The translations under genes and the position numbers were made by a program. This document shows, piece after piece, positions 41,293-50,697 of a stretch of 64,000 bases of DNA. Source of the DNA: Massilia phyllostachyos. Lineage in GTDB: Bacteria; Pseudomonadota; Gammaproteobacteria; Burkholderiales; Burkholderiaceae_D. The number at the start of each line of letters is the position of its first letter. The stretch's first letter is position 1. The stretch is taken from assembly GCF_021044825.1 (NCBI RefSeq), contig NZ_JAJNOC010000001.1, positions 310,001-374,000 of the forward strand. The letters are read 5' to 3'. The notes beneath the pieces were generated by a model, which saw nothing but the letters and a program-made list of their open reading frames with translations, was not told the DNA's origin and did not search any database.

Positions 41293-42188
41293 TGAGCGAC
41301 ATGCAGATCGAACGACTTGAGGGCGTGCACTGCGCCACCGGCGAAAGCCCGACCTGGAATGCGGTGGAAGGCGCGTGGTACTGGGTCGACATCCCGGCGC
41401 GCCGGGTCTGGCGCCTGGACCACGCGACCCGCGCCGCGCGCTACTGGGAAGCCCCGGAGATGGTGGCCTGCGTGGCCGCCGCCGACGACGGCAGCCTGGT
41501 GGCGGGCATGGAAACCGGCATCTTCCGCCTGACCCTGGGCGAGGATGGCGACGCCAAGGTCACGCTGCTGGCTGCTCCTCCGGCTTCGGAGCTGGGCGAG
41601 GGCATGCGCTTCAACGACGGCCGCTGCGACCGGCAGGGCCGCTTCTGGAGCGGCACCATGCTCATGGACATGGGCGCGGCGCGCGCGGTGGGCGGCTTGT
41701 ACAGCTACAGCGCACAGGAGGGTCTGGTCGGTCCGGTGGTAAGCAATATGCTGACCCAGAACGGCCTGGCCTGGTCGCCGGACGGCCGCACCATGTACCT
41801 GTCGGATTCGCATCCGCAGGTGCGCACGGTGTGGGCCTTCGACTACGACATCGAGACCGGCACGCCGTCCAACCAGCGCGTGTTCGCGGATCTCTCCAAG
41901 CAGAAGGGCCGCCCGGATGGCGCCGCGGTCGATGCCGAAGGCTGCTACTGGAGCTGCGCCAACGACGCCGGCCTGCTGCAGCGGTTTACCCCTGGCGGCA
42001 AGCTCGATCGCGAGATCGCGCTGCCGATGGCCAAACCGTCGATGTGCGCCTTCGGCGGGCCGGAGCTGGACGTGCTGCTGGTGACGTCGATCGATCCGGG
42101 CACCGGCGGCGACGCTGGTTCCGTCGTGCTGCTCAAGCCCGGCATGAAGGGCGTGGCCGAGACGCCTTTCGTTACCGGCCGCCTCTGA
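41292..42188 (+). CDS. SMP-30/gluconolactonase-type aldaro-lactonase
   Basis: A 298-residue six-bladed beta-propeller lactonase (SMP-30/Gnl/LRE-like). Visible metal-site blocks are ATGESPTWNA (Glu), GMRFNDGRCDRQGRFWSGTM (Asn), LTQNGLAWSPDGRTMYLSDS (Asn and Asp) and GRPDGAAVDAEGCYW (Asp). It overlaps the transporter stop by one base. In the pathway it would open the galactaro-lactone made by uronate dehydrogenase to give galactarate for GarD. It completes the route. The exact lactone (1,4 or 1,5) is not decided by sequence. Confidence 0.9.
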   Translation: MSDMQIERLEGVHCATGESPTWNAVEGAWYWVDIPARRVWRLDHATRAARYWEAPEMVACVAAADDGSLVAGMETGIFRLTLGEDGDAKVTLLAAPPASELGEGMRFNDGRCDRQGRFWSGTMLMDMGAARAVGGLYSYSAQEGLVGPVVSNMLTQNGLAWSPDGRTMYLSDSHPQVRTVWAFDYDIETGTPSNQRVFADLSKQKGRPDGAAVDAEGCYWSCANDAGLLQRFTPGGKLDREIALPMAKPSMCAFGGPELDVLLVTSIDPGTGGDAGSVVLLKPGMKGVAETPFVTGRL

Positions 42189-42249
42189 TTCGACTTTTCC
42201 TGCCCGACGCGCTACCCTGTCCGGTTTCGTGAAACCGGATGTGAAAACG

Positions 42250-43176
42250 ATGTCGGGCAAGGGAAGTGAATCGAAGGGGCTGCCGCCGCTGCCAACCCTG
42301 GCCGCGACGCCGGAAGAAGCGGCGGCGCGCAAGCTGGCGCAGGAAGAACGCGATGCCGCCGTGCGCGGCGTCGACTCCATCGCGGCGATGCGCGAGGCCG
42401 TCAAGGCGCATGCGCGCAGCCTGCCGCTGCTCACCGACATTCCTCGCATCAAACGTCTCGACGCCCAGGCCTTCGCCGAACGCGCGGCGCAGGGACTGCC
42501 TTTCCTCATGACTGGCGTGGTCAGTCGCTGGCCTTTGTTGCGCCTGACTCCCCACGATTTGCGCGAACAGTACGGCGAGATGCCGGTGCGCGCCCGTACC
42601 GGCGACTACATCCGCCAGGCCTTCCGCGCCGACCGTCCGATGCGCGACATGACTTTGCGCGAATACCTCGATCTGGAGCCCGGCCGCATCCACGGGCCGG
42701 ACGAGCCGCCGCCCTATGTCGGGAATATGGAGCTGCGCGAGTTGAACCGCCTGTGCCACTGGCCGGCCTATTTTCAGAAGATGGGACCGCCGCGCTTCTG
42801 GCTCGGACCAATCGGCACCATGACGCCGTTGCACTGCGATTTCGACGACAACATCTTCGCGCAGATCTGGGGGACCAAGCGGATCTTCCTGGTGCCGCCG
42901 CATCATGACGAATTCCTCTACGTGCGGGAGGCGAATCCGGTGCTGTTCGGATCGCCGTTCGATCCGGAGCAGCCGGATTTCGATACGTATCCGCTGGCGC
43001 GGCAGGCGAATGCGGTGGAAGTGATCGTGGAGCCGGGGGATATGCTGTACGTGCCGGCCGGGTGGTATCACCAGGTGCGGGCGCTGACGTTCTCCTTGTC
43101 GTCCAATCGCTGGGCGCGTGGAAAACCGCTGTCCCTACGAAAACCCGTCAGTGGACCATCCGGGCGTACTGGGTGA
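42250..43176 (+). CDS. Cupin/JmjC-like Fe(II)/2-oxoglutarate oxygenase
   Basis: A 308-residue cupin_8/JmjC-like protein. The iron triad is visible as His195 and Asp197 in PLHCDFDDN and His274 in GWYHQV. FLMTGVVSRWPLLRLTPHDLREQYG and FLVPPHHDEFLYV are typical of this group. The ATG at 42250 is taken; a GTG at 42229 is an alternative. It lies 61 bases after the lactonase, whose pathway product is 2-oxoglutarate, the usual co-substrate. That link is suggestive only. The last 29 bases overlap the convergent GGDEF-EAL gene, so the extreme C-terminus may be an extension. Confidence 0.8.
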   Translation: MSGKGSESKGLPPLPTLAATPEEAAARKLAQEERDAAVRGVDSIAAMREAVKAHARSLPLLTDIPRIKRLDAQAFAERAAQGLPFLMTGVVSRWPLLRLTPHDLREQYGEMPVRARTGDYIRQAFRADRPMRDMTLREYLDLEPGRIHGPDEPPPYVGNMELRELNRLCHWPAYFQKMGPPRFWLGPIGTMTPLHCDFDDNIFAQIWGTKRIFLVPPHHDEFLYVREANPVLFGSPFDPEQPDFDTYPLARQANAVEVIVEPGDMLYVPAGWYHQVRALTFSLSSNRWARGKPLSLRKPVSGPSGRTG

Positions 43177-45259
43177 AATGCTCGGCGCTGAGCGCGTGCT
43201 GGTATAGAAAGCCCTGGTAGATGAAGCAGCCGGCATCGGACAGGAACTGCCGCTGCCCCGGCGTCTCCACGCCTTCCGCGATCACCTGCAGCCCCAGGCT
43301 GTCCCCCAGCGCGATGATCGAGCGCACGATCGAGGCGTCGTTCTGGTCGGTCAGCACGTCGCGCATGAAGGAGTGGTCGATCTTGAGCTGGTCGAGCGGG
43401 AGCTTGCGCAAATAGGCCAGCGAGGAGTAGCCGGTGCCGAAGTCGTCGAGCGAGAAGCTGATGCCGCGCTGCTTCAGGGTCGACATGGTGTGGGCCGTGT
43501 GGGTGAAGTCGCTCACCACCAGGCTTTCGGTCAGCTCCAGTTTCAGCCCCGAAGGCTGGACGCCGGTCTCTTCGAAGATCTGCTGCAGCATCGGCACGAA
43601 GTCCGGCTCGGTGAACTGGCTGGCGCTGACGTTCACCGACAGGGTCAGGCCCGCCGTGTCCGGCCAGCGCTGCCAGCGCGCCAGTTCGGCGCAGGCGGTC
43701 TGCAGCACCCAGCGGCCGATGTCGATGATCAGGCCGCTCTCCTCGGTGGCCTGGATGAATTCGGACGGGTACAGCAGCTTCCCGCTCGGCAGGCGCCAGC
43801 GTAGCAGGGCTTCGGCGCCGATCACGCGGCTGCTGCGGTCGAGCTGCGGCTGGTAGTGCAGCACGAATTCGTTGTCGCGCAGCGCGCGCCGCAGGCCGCT
43901 TTCCAGCTCGGCGCGGGCCGACCACGCGGCCTGCACCGCCGGGTCGTGGAAGCGGTAGGTGTTGCGGCCGCAGGCCTTGGCCTGGTACATGGCGGCGTCG
44001 GCCTGGCGCAGGGTCGATTCGACCGTGTCCACGGTGCCGGAGAGCGTGGTGACGCCGACGCTGACCGACACCGAATACATCATCTCGGCCAGCTGGAAGG
44101 GTGCGGCCATCCCCGCCACCACCTTGGCCGCCACCGTCTCGGCATTGGCGGCGGCGCCTTCGCGCGTGTCCTCGACCGGCTGGATCAGGATCACGAATTC
44201 GTCGCCGCCCAGGCGCGCCACCAGGTCGGCTTCGCGCACGCAGTGCTCGAGGCGGCGCGCCACCGCCTGCAGCAGCATGTCGCCGGCGGCGTGGCCCTGG
44301 GAGTCGTTCAGGTACTTGAAGTTGTCGAGGTCGCAGAACATCAGGGCCCCGCACTTGCGCGTGCGCGCGCTGCCCAGCAAGGCGCGGCGCAGGTGGTCGA
44401 GCAGGCTGGCGCGGTTCGGCAGGTCGGTCAGCGGGTCGAAGAAGGCGAGGTGGTAGATCTTCGCCTCGTGGTGCTTGCGTTCGCTGATGTCGGTGCTGAT
44501 CACCAGGATCTTCTGCCCGGCGCAGCCTTGGTCGGCCGCGAGCAGGGTCCAGCGGGTATCGGTCTCGATGCAGACGCCGTCGCGCCGCAGGTGCGACAGC
44601 TCGCCCGACCATTCGCCGTTGGCGAGGGTGCTCTCCCAGGCCACGTGGTAGGCCTGCAGCTTGTCGCACACCAGTTCCGAGAACTTCCTGCCGCGCGCCT
44701 CCGCCGCGCTCCAGCCGTACAGGCACTCGGCGCCGTTGTTCCAGTAGGTGATGCGCGAATTCATCTCCATCGCGACGATGGCGTCGTGCGCCTGCTGCAG
44801 GTAGGAGGCCTGTTCGCGCGCCAGCAGGTCGGCGTCGTGCACGCGGGTGTAGTCGAACAGGAAGCCTTCCAGCAGATGCCCGCCGCCGTGCGCGGTGGCC
44901 GTGCCCTGCTCGTAGATCCACTTCAGCGCGCCGTCGGCGCAGCGGATGCGGTAGGTCATCTGGAAGGATTGGCCCTTGTGGAGCGCCATCGCGATGCGGC
45001 ACTCGACCGCGGGGCGGTCTTCGGGGACGATCAGGCTGGCGAGGGACAGGCCGGGGCGCGCCATGAAGGCGCCGGCGGGGTGGCCGGTGAGCTGTTCGAT
45101 GCCGGCGCTGACGAAGTGCACCGTCCAGCTGCCGTCATTCAGGCAACGGTAGGCCGCACCCGGCAGGTTTTGCAGCAAGCGCTCGAGCGACAGCGCATGC
45201 GGATCCCCGGCAGTGGGCAACTGCAGTCCTTCCGGTACGCTTTTCGGGCCTTTCGACAT
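43148..45259 (-). CDS. PAS-GGDEF-EAL cyclic-di-GMP signalling protein
   Basis: A 703-residue cytosolic protein with no TM helix. Two PAS domains (about 20-140 and 150-265) lead to a GGDEF domain with RLGGDEFVIL near 350. An EAL domain begins near residue 440, with EALLRWRL, SVNVSASQF, LELTESLVV, DDFGTGYSSLAYLRKLPLDQLKIDHSFM and AEGVETPGQ. The GGDEF signature is intact and the EAL motifs including DDFGTG and KID are kept. Both synthesis and hydrolysis of c-di-GMP are therefore possible. The PAS domains would sense a small ligand or redox state. It stands alone, facing the cupin gene. Confidence 0.92.
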   Translation of the reverse strand: MSKGPKSVPEGLQLPTAGDPHALSLERLLQNLPGAAYRCLNDGSWTVHFVSAGIEQLTGHPAGAFMARPGLSLASLIVPEDRPAVECRIAMALHKGQSFQMTYRIRCADGALKWIYEQGTATAHGGGHLLEGFLFDYTRVHDADLLAREQASYLQQAHDAIVAMEMNSRITYWNNGAECLYGWSAAEARGRKFSELVCDKLQAYHVAWESTLANGEWSGELSHLRRDGVCIETDTRWTLLAADQGCAGQKILVISTDISERKHHEAKIYHLAFFDPLTDLPNRASLLDHLRRALLGSARTRKCGALMFCDLDNFKYLNDSQGHAAGDMLLQAVARRLEHCVREADLVARLGGDEFVILIQPVEDTREGAAANAETVAAKVVAGMAAPFQLAEMMYSVSVSVGVTTLSGTVDTVESTLRQADAAMYQAKACGRNTYRFHDPAVQAAWSARAELESGLRRALRDNEFVLHYQPQLDRSSRVIGAEALLRWRLPSGKLLYPSEFIQATEESGLIIDIGRWVLQTACAELARWQRWPDTAGLTLSVNVSASQFTEPDFVPMLQQIFEETGVQPSGLKLELTESLVVSDFTHTAHTMSTLKQRGISFSLDDFGTGYSSLAYLRKLPLDQLKIDHSFMRDVLTDQNDASIVRSIIALGDSLGLQVIAEGVETPGQRQFLSDAGCFIYQGFLYQHALSAEHFTQYARMVH

Positions 45260-45377
45260 GGCTTTGTCGTCGAAAACGTTTATGCGAAGCTAATGCCTAT
45301 AGTAAGGCATAAATTCGCCGTATTGACGCAGCGATTGAAAACAAAAAATTACTGTTGCGTGGATTACCCACGCTGCA

Positions 45378-46166
45378 TCAGTCCCAGGTCTCGCGCAGGA
45401 CGTCGCGGAACAGCGCGGACAGCAGGGGCTCGGACTGGCTGCGGGCGTCGCGCGGAATGTGAAGCGTTTCCAGGCGCGTCAGTTCGGACACGATGAAGCC
45501 CTGGATCGCCGGCACCTGCGGCGCCAGCCCGAGTTCCGGCGCGGCGCGCTTGGCTTCGAGCAGGGCGTCGATGGCGTCGCGCAAGGCGGGTTCGCCGTCG
45601 ATCGTCGACAGCAGGCGGCCGAATTCGATCGGGGCAGGCGCCTGGTGGGCGAGCAGCCAGCGCACCGCGAGCAGGGGGCGCAGGACGTAGAAGTATTTTT
45701 TCAGCGGGACGCGTTCGGTCTGCAGATAGCCGCGGAAATTGGTCTTGGCCATGCTGCGGTAATGGTGCACACCGCGTTCCACCGAGTATACCTGCGGCAG
45801 CAGTGCGCGCGCCCGCGCGGCAAAGGAGCCGGCCGATTCATATACCAGGGGCGACTGGATCCATTCGACGAAGCCGGGATTCGAGCGCTGGAACAGGCGC
45901 AAGGCCTTGCGCAGGTCCCAGCCGTTGATGTCCATCTCGTCGACGATCGGATATTCGATCACGTCGCGCTGCTCTTCCAGGCCGACGGACAAGTACCACT
46001 CCGGCCGGTTCACGTAGATGAAGCGGCCGTCGTAATCGCTGTCGGGCGAGGCGAAGCCCCAGGCGCGGCTGCCGGATTCCACGGCGAGCAGCACCTTGAC
46101 GCCGTGCTCGGCCTCGGCGCCGCGCAGGCGGCGCCGGACCTCGTCCTGTTTGTCGGCGCCGATCAA
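45378..46166 (-). CDS. RlaP-like nucleotidyltransferase
   Basis: A 262-residue DNA polymerase beta-superfamily nucleotidyltransferase (YcgL/RlaP type, PF10127 by resemblance). The core is VESGSRAWGFASPDSDYDGRFIYV at about residues 29-52, with the catalytic GSRA and SDYD Asp pair. WYLSVGLEEQRDVIEYPI and DINGWDLRKALRLFQRSNPGFVEWIQSPLVY follow, also typical. These proteins occur with RNA-repair modules, but none of those partners is seen nearby. It lies 13 bases after the glutaryl-CoA dehydrogenase gene on the same strand and may share its transcript. Function is inferred from the family only. Confidence 0.82.
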   Translation of the reverse strand: MIGADKQDEVRRRLRGAEAEHGVKVLLAVESGSRAWGFASPDSDYDGRFIYVNRPEWYLSVGLEEQRDVIEYPIVDEMDINGWDLRKALRLFQRSNPGFVEWIQSPLVYESAGSFAARARALLPQVYSVERGVHHYRSMAKTNFRGYLQTERVPLKKYFYVLRPLLAVRWLLAHQAPAPIEFGRLLSTIDGEPALRDAIDALLEAKRAAPELGLAPQVPAIQGFIVSELTRLETLHIPRDARSQSEPLLSALFRDVLRETWD

Positions 46167-46179
46167 GGCCGGCGGCCGG

Positions 46180-47373
46180 TCAGAATGCGGCGATGCCGGT
46201 CTGGGCGCGGCCCAGGATCAGCGCGTGGATATCGTGGGTGCCTTCGTAGGTATTGACGACCTCGAGGTTGACCATGTGGCGCACGATGCCGAACTCGTCC
46301 GAGATGCCATTGCCGCCGAGCATGTCACGGGCGGTGCGGGCGATGTCGAGCGACTTGCCGCAGGAATTGCGCTTCATGATCGAGGTGATCTCGACGGCGG
46401 CGGTGCCTTCGTCCTTCATGCGGCCCAGGCGCAGGCAGCCCTGCAGGCCGAGGGTGATTTCGGTCTGCATGTCGGCCAGTTTCTTCTGCACCAGCTGGTT
46501 GGCGGCGAGCGGCTTGCCGAACTGCTTGCGGTCCAGCACGTACTGGCGCGCGGTGTGCCAGCAGGATTCCGCCGCGCCGAGCGCGCCCCAGGCGATGCCG
46601 TAGCGCGCCGAGTTCAGGCAGGTGAACGGGCCCTTCAGGCCGCGCACCTCGGGGAAGGCATTTTCTTCCGGGCAGAACACCTCGTCCATGACGATCTCGC
46701 CGGTGACCGAGGCGCGCAGGCCGAACTTGCCGTGGATCGCCGGGGCGGAGAGGCCCTTCCAGCCTTTTTCCAGCACGAAGCCGCGGATCGCACCTTCGTC
46801 GTCCTTGGCCCAGACCACGAACACGTCGGCGACCGGGGAATTGGTGATCCACATTTTCGAACCGCTGAGCGAATAGCCGCCCTCGACCTTGCGCGCGCGC
46901 GTGACCATCGAACCCGGGTCGGAGCCGTGGTTCGGCTCGGTCAGGCCGAAGCAGCCGATCCATTCGCCAGTGGCCAGTTTCGGCAGGTATTTTTGCTTGG
47001 TCTCTTCATTGCCGAACTCGTAGATCGGCACCATCACCAGCGAGGACTGCACGCTCATCATCGAGCGGTAGCCGGAATCGACGCGCTCGACTTCGCGCGC
47101 GATCAGGCCGTAGGCCACGTAGTTCAGGCCGGGGCCGCCGTACTGTTCGGGGATGGTCGGGCCGAGCAGGCCGAGTTCGCCCATCTCGCGGAAGATCTCG
47201 ACATCCATGCGCTCGTGGCGGAAAGCCTCGAGGATGCGCGGCTGCAGCTTGTCCTGGCAATAGGCGGCCGCGGCGTCGCGCACCATGCGCTCGTCGTCAT
47301 TCAGCTGGCTGTTCAGCAGCAGGGGGTCGTCCCAGTGGAAGGCGGCTTTGCGGGGCGAATCGGAATGGCTCAT
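46180..47373 (-). CDS. gcdH: Glutaryl-CoA dehydrogenase
   Basis: A 397-residue acyl-CoA dehydrogenase family enzyme that oxidises and decarboxylates glutaryl-CoA to crotonyl-CoA in lysine/tryptophan degradation. The pattern is GcdH-like: [70 protein letters not shown] and the C-terminal [21 protein letters not shown] with the catalytic Glu. The start at 47373 has AGGAAG upstream. Length matches the family. It has no obvious functional link to its neighbours. Confidence 0.93.
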   Translation of the reverse strand: MSHSDSPRKAAFHWDDPLLLNSQLNDDERMVRDAAAAYCQDKLQPRILEAFRHERMDVEIFREMGELGLLGPTIPEQYGGPGLNYVAYGLIAREVERVDSGYRSMMSVQSSLVMVPIYEFGNEETKQKYLPKLATGEWIGCFGLTEPNHGSDPGSMVTRARKVEGGYSLSGSKMWITNSPVADVFVVWAKDDEGAIRGFVLEKGWKGLSAPAIHGKFGLRASVTGEIVMDEVFCPEENAFPEVRGLKGPFTCLNSARYGIAWGALGAAESCWHTARQYVLDRKQFGKPLAANQLVQKKLADMQTEITLGLQGCLRLGRMKDEGTAAVEITSIMKRNSCGKSLDIARTARDMLGGNGISDEFGIVRHMVNLEVVNTYEGTHDIHALILGRAQTGIAAF

Positions 47374-47551
47374 GGATCTTCCTGTCTCGATGGTTTTTAT
47401 GACAAAAACGAAGGCGCGCACCGCTCCCTGGGCCGCGCCATAGCCTGACCATTATAGGAATGACGCCGAACGGTATCTTTTGAAACTGCGACAGGCATTT
47501 TCATTTTTGACCAGCGGGCAATGCCGATCACGCGGACGTTTTCCGCCCACA

Positions 47552-48496
47552 TTATTGGGTGAAGGAGACGGCTTCGCTCAGGCCGGCGCTGCGCAGGCGC
47601 ACCATGTCGCGCGTCGGCGCACTGCCGAAATGGCGCGCATATTCCCGGCTGAACTGGGATGGGCTGGCGTAGCCGACCCGCTGGCAGGCCAGCCCCGCAT
47701 CCATGCCGGTCGACAACATCAGCCGCCGCGCTTCCTGTAGGCGCAGCGTCTTCTGGAATTGCAGCGGGCTCATCGAGGTGAGCGACTTGAAGTGCTCGTG
47801 CAGCGACGAGGTGCTCATGTGCGCCAGCTCCGCCATGTCGTCGATGCGGATAGGCTGGTCGAAGTTGCGGCGGATCCAGTCGACCACCTTGCCGATCCGA
47901 TGCGATTCGACCCGCCCGAGCTGGGCCAGGCGGGCGCCGAAGGGGCCGCGCAGCAGGCGCAGGACGATCTCGTCCATGGCCAGCGGCGCCAGCAGCTCGG
48001 CTTCCTCGGGCTGGCTCGCCAGGGTCAGCAGGCGCGCGGCGGCGTCGATGACGGGCTCGCCGGCCTGGGCCACGTAGACCGCGCGCCTGTCGGGCACGGC
48101 CGGGACGCCGTCCGGATATGCCTTCAGGATCAGCTCCGACAGGCGTTCCTGGTCGAAGTCGAGCCGGAACGACAGGTAGGGCGCGGCCACGCTGGCCTGC
48201 CGGATCATGGCGGCGATCGGCAGGTCGAGCGAGAAGATCATCATGCGCGAGGGATCGTACTCGTAGGACTCGTCGCCAAGCATGACGGTCTTCGCCCCCT
48301 GCGCCACGATGCACAGGGCGGCGCAGTGCAGGCCGTGCACGAGTTCCGTGCTCGTGTTCGAGGCGCGGATGGCGTGCACGCCCGGGATGCAGGTCTGGAA
48401 ACTGCCGTCCTGCGGCGCATGGGCCGTGAGCAGGCCGGCCAGCCGCGCGAGCGCCGGCGTGGCGGGTGGGGAGGGGGGTGGGACGAGCGAGTTCAT
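47552..48496 (-). CDS. AraC-family regulator (AraC_N type)
   Basis: A 314-residue AraC regulator. The N-terminal cupin-like AraC_N domain includes CAALCIVAQGAKTVMLGDESYEYDPSRMMIFSLDLPI. The C-terminal double HTH is at about 210-305 (IRIDDMAELAHMSTSSLHEHFKSLTSMSPLQFQKTLRLQEARRLM, then VGYASPSQFSREYARHFG). The start at 48496 is chosen as the first Met consistent with the domain. It lies 44 bases after the SDR gene on the same strand and may regulate it. This AraC_N plus SDR pairing is common in Proteobacteria. Confidence 0.88.
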   Translation of the reverse strand: MNSLVPPPSPPATPALARLAGLLTAHAPQDGSFQTCIPGVHAIRASNTSTELVHGLHCAALCIVAQGAKTVMLGDESYEYDPSRMMIFSLDLPIAAMIRQASVAAPYLSFRLDFDQERLSELILKAYPDGVPAVPDRRAVYVAQAGEPVIDAAARLLTLASQPEEAELLAPLAMDEIVLRLLRGPFGARLAQLGRVESHRIGKVVDWIRRNFDQPIRIDDMAELAHMSTSSLHEHFKSLTSMSPLQFQKTLRLQEARRLMLSTGMDAGLACQRVGYASPSQFSREYARHFGSAPTRDMVRLRSAGLSEAVSFTQ

Positions 48497-48539
48497 GATC
48501 TTGTCCCATTCAGGATACACCAACGCCACGCGGCTTTGC

Positions 48540-49379
48540 TCAGGCATCGGCATGGTCCGTCGAGCGCGACAGTTCGGCCATGCCCTGCATCTCGGACAGG
48601 CGCGCATCGACTTCGGCATGCGCCATCGCGAGCGCATCGCTGCCCGCCAGGAAGTGCTGCGGCGGATTCGCCATAGTGGCGAGCTGGATCACCACGTCGC
48701 CCAGCTTGACCGGATCGCCCAGTTGCTTGCCGTGGTAGGCCCCGTAGGCGCCCGCGACCGTGCCGTGGGCGGCATAGTCCTCGATCACTTTACTTCCGTA
48801 GCGCACCGAGCTCTGGTCGAGGAAGTCGGTGCGGAAGAAGCCCGGCTCGACGGTGGTGACGTGGATGCCGAACTTGCCCAGTTCCAGCGCCAGCGAGGAG
48901 CTCAGGCCTTCGATCGCATACTTGGTGGCGCAATACACCGCGGCGCCGTCGAAGCCGGTGCGGCCGGCGATCGAGCTGATGTTGATGACGTGGCCGCTGC
49001 GCTGTCGGCGCAGGACGGGCAGGGCGGCGCGCAGCACGTGCATCACACCGAACACGTTGACGCCGAACTGTTGCGCGATTTCCTCGGTGGACAGTTCTTC
49101 GAAATTGCCGAGCAGACCGTAGGCGGCGTTGTTGACCAGCACATCGATGCGGCCGAAGCGGTCGACCGCGGCCTGGATCGCGGCCGGAGCCTGTGCTTCC
49201 TGGGCGACGTCGAGTGCGACCAGTTCGACCTGGGCCGGATCGACGTTTGCGAAGGCTTCTTTCAGTTGAGCAAGGCTGCGGCCGGCTGCGACGACCTGGT
49301 CGCCGCTGGCGATGGCTGCCTGGGCGATGCTGGCGCCGATGCCGCGGTTGGCGCCGGTGATGAACCAGACTTTGGACAT
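48540..49379 (-). CDS. Short-chain dehydrogenase/reductase
   Basis: A 279-residue classical SDR. TGANRGIG (residues 8-15) binds NAD(P), NNAAYG is the stabilising Asn motif, SSIAGRTG holds the catalytic Ser and YCATK the Tyr-Lys pair. The start at 49379 has GGAGA upstream. The C-terminal region (AYGAYHGKQLGDPVKLG) resembles the SDR group often annotated as retinol dehydrogenase-like or DltE-like; the substrate is not predictable. It precedes an AraC gene on the same strand. Confidence 0.85.
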   Translation of the reverse strand: MSKVWFITGANRGIGASIAQAAIASGDQVVAAGRSLAQLKEAFANVDPAQVELVALDVAQEAQAPAAIQAAVDRFGRIDVLVNNAAYGLLGNFEELSTEEIAQQFGVNVFGVMHVLRAALPVLRRQRSGHVINISSIAGRTGFDGAAVYCATKYAIEGLSSSLALELGKFGIHVTTVEPGFFRTDFLDQSSVRYGSKVIEDYAAHGTVAGAYGAYHGKQLGDPVKLGDVVIQLATMANPPQHFLAGSDALAMAHAEVDARLSEMQGMAELSRSTDHADA

Positions 49380-49521
49380 GATCTTCTCTCCAGTTGGTGC
49401 CGCGTCGAATGCGGCGTTAAGGTGAGAAGCATGGTAGGGCGCGGCTTTCGTCAGGACTTGCCTGAAACTCCGGACAACTGGCGCAATCCTCGGCAAGTGC
49501 CGCTTTTGCGCCAGTGACGGC

Positions 49522-50040
49522 TTATCCGGTCGTGCCGAATCGTCCGCCGTGGAACAGCAGCGCCGACTGCGGATGCACGGCGCATTCCTCGACTTCGCCG
49601 ACGAAGATGACGTGGTCGCCTTCCGGATAGCGGCTGCGGTTGTGGCACTCGAACCAGGCCGAGACGCCCTTCAGGATCGGCTGGCCGGTGCGCGACAGTT
49701 CGTAGTCGACGCCGTCGAAGGGGTTGGCTTCGCTGCGGCGCGAAAAGCGCAGCGCCAGGTCCTGCTGGCCGGCCGCCAGCACGTTGATCACGTAGTGGGA
49801 ATTGCCGCTGAAGATGGGCAGGCTGTTGGCGCCGGCGCCCAGGCTCCAGAGGACGAGCGGAGGCTCCAGCGAGACCGAGTTGAAGGAGCTGGCGGTCAGG
49901 CCGCGAAAGGTTCCGTCGGCAAGGCGCGTGGTGATGACGGTGACACCGGTAGCGAATTGCGACAGGGCGTGGCGGAAATGGGCCGAATCGAAGCCGCGTT
50001 CCGTGGCGCGGGGAGTACGTGTATTCATAGGATGCGCCAT
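49522..50040 (-). CDS. Flavin reductase-like FMN-binding protein
   Basis: A 172-residue flavin reductase family protein (HpaC/ActVB-like). FRHALSQFATGVTVITTRLADG, GLTASSFNSVSLEPPLVLWSL, YVINVLAAGQQDLALRFS, and HVIFVGEVEECAVHPQSALLFHGGRFG match the family's conserved segments in order. Such proteins supply reduced FMN to a monooxygenase, but no partner oxygenase is adjacent. Starts at 50040 or 50028 are both possible; neither has a strong ribosome site. It is divergent from msrA. Confidence 0.87.
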   Translation of the reverse strand: MAHPMNTRTPRATERGFDSAHFRHALSQFATGVTVITTRLADGTFRGLTASSFNSVSLEPPLVLWSLGAGANSLPIFSGNSHYVINVLAAGQQDLALRFSRRSEANPFDGVDYELSRTGQPILKGVSAWFECHNRSRYPEGDHVIFVGEVEECAVHPQSALLFHGGRFGTTG

Positions 50041-50148
50041 TATGCCACTGTCGGGCCGAATGGCGGTGCAGGTGAGGTAGTGCACTGCACGATCGTTCAC
50101 TTTGCGTTACATTAAAGATCATTAAAACTGACGAATGCAAGGTGTGCG

Positions 50149-50688
50149 ATGAGCGAGCAAACAGCAACCGAAGTGGCCATCCTGGGCGGCGGATGCTTCT
50201 GGTGCACGGAGGCGGTCTACCTGGAAGTGCGCGGGGTGACGCGCGTGGAATCCGGCTACATGGGCGGGCACGTGGTGAATCCGACCTACGAGCAGGTGTG
50301 CTCGGCCACCACCGGTCACGCCGAGGTGGTGCGGCTCGAGTTCGACCCGTCCGTGATCAGCTACCGCGACATCCTCGAGATCTTCTTCACCATCCACGAC
50401 CCGACCACGCAGGACCGCCAGGGCAACGACGTCGGCCCGCAGTACCGCTCGGTGATCTTCACCACCTCCGACGAGCAGGACGCGACGGCGCGCAAGGTGA
50501 TGGCCGAGATGGCGGCGGTGTGGGACGCGCCGATCGTGACCCAGATCGTGCCGCAGGAGACCTGGTACAAGGCGGAGGACTACCACCAGAATTATTTCGC
50601 GCAGCATCCGCTGCAGGGATATTGCGCGTTCGTGGTGGCGCCGAAGGTGGCGAAGTTCCGTAAAACCTTCGCCGAGCGGATGAAATAA
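50149..50688 (+). CDS. msrA: Peptide methionine-S-sulfoxide reductase
   Basis: A 179-residue MsrA that reduces methionine-S-sulfoxide in proteins. The catalytic Cys16 is in GGGCFWCTEA. VESGYMGG, PTYEQVCSATTGHAEVVRLEFDP, FFTIHDPTTQDRQGNDVGPQYRS and EDYHQNYF complete the family pattern. No signal peptide is seen, so it is cytosolic. Length is typical. It stands as a single gene, convergent with cfa. A half copy of the REP-like motif (CCGCCGACCCTAC) lies between the two stops. Confidence 0.95.
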   Translation: MSEQTATEVAILGGGCFWCTEAVYLEVRGVTRVESGYMGGHVVNPTYEQVCSATTGHAEVVRLEFDPSVISYRDILEIFFTIHDPTTQDRQGNDVGPQYRSVIFTTSDEQDATARKVMAEMAAVWDAPIVTQIVPQETWYKAEDYHQNYFAQHPLQGYCAFVVAPKVAKFRKTFAERMK

Positions 50689-50697
50689 CCGCCGACC

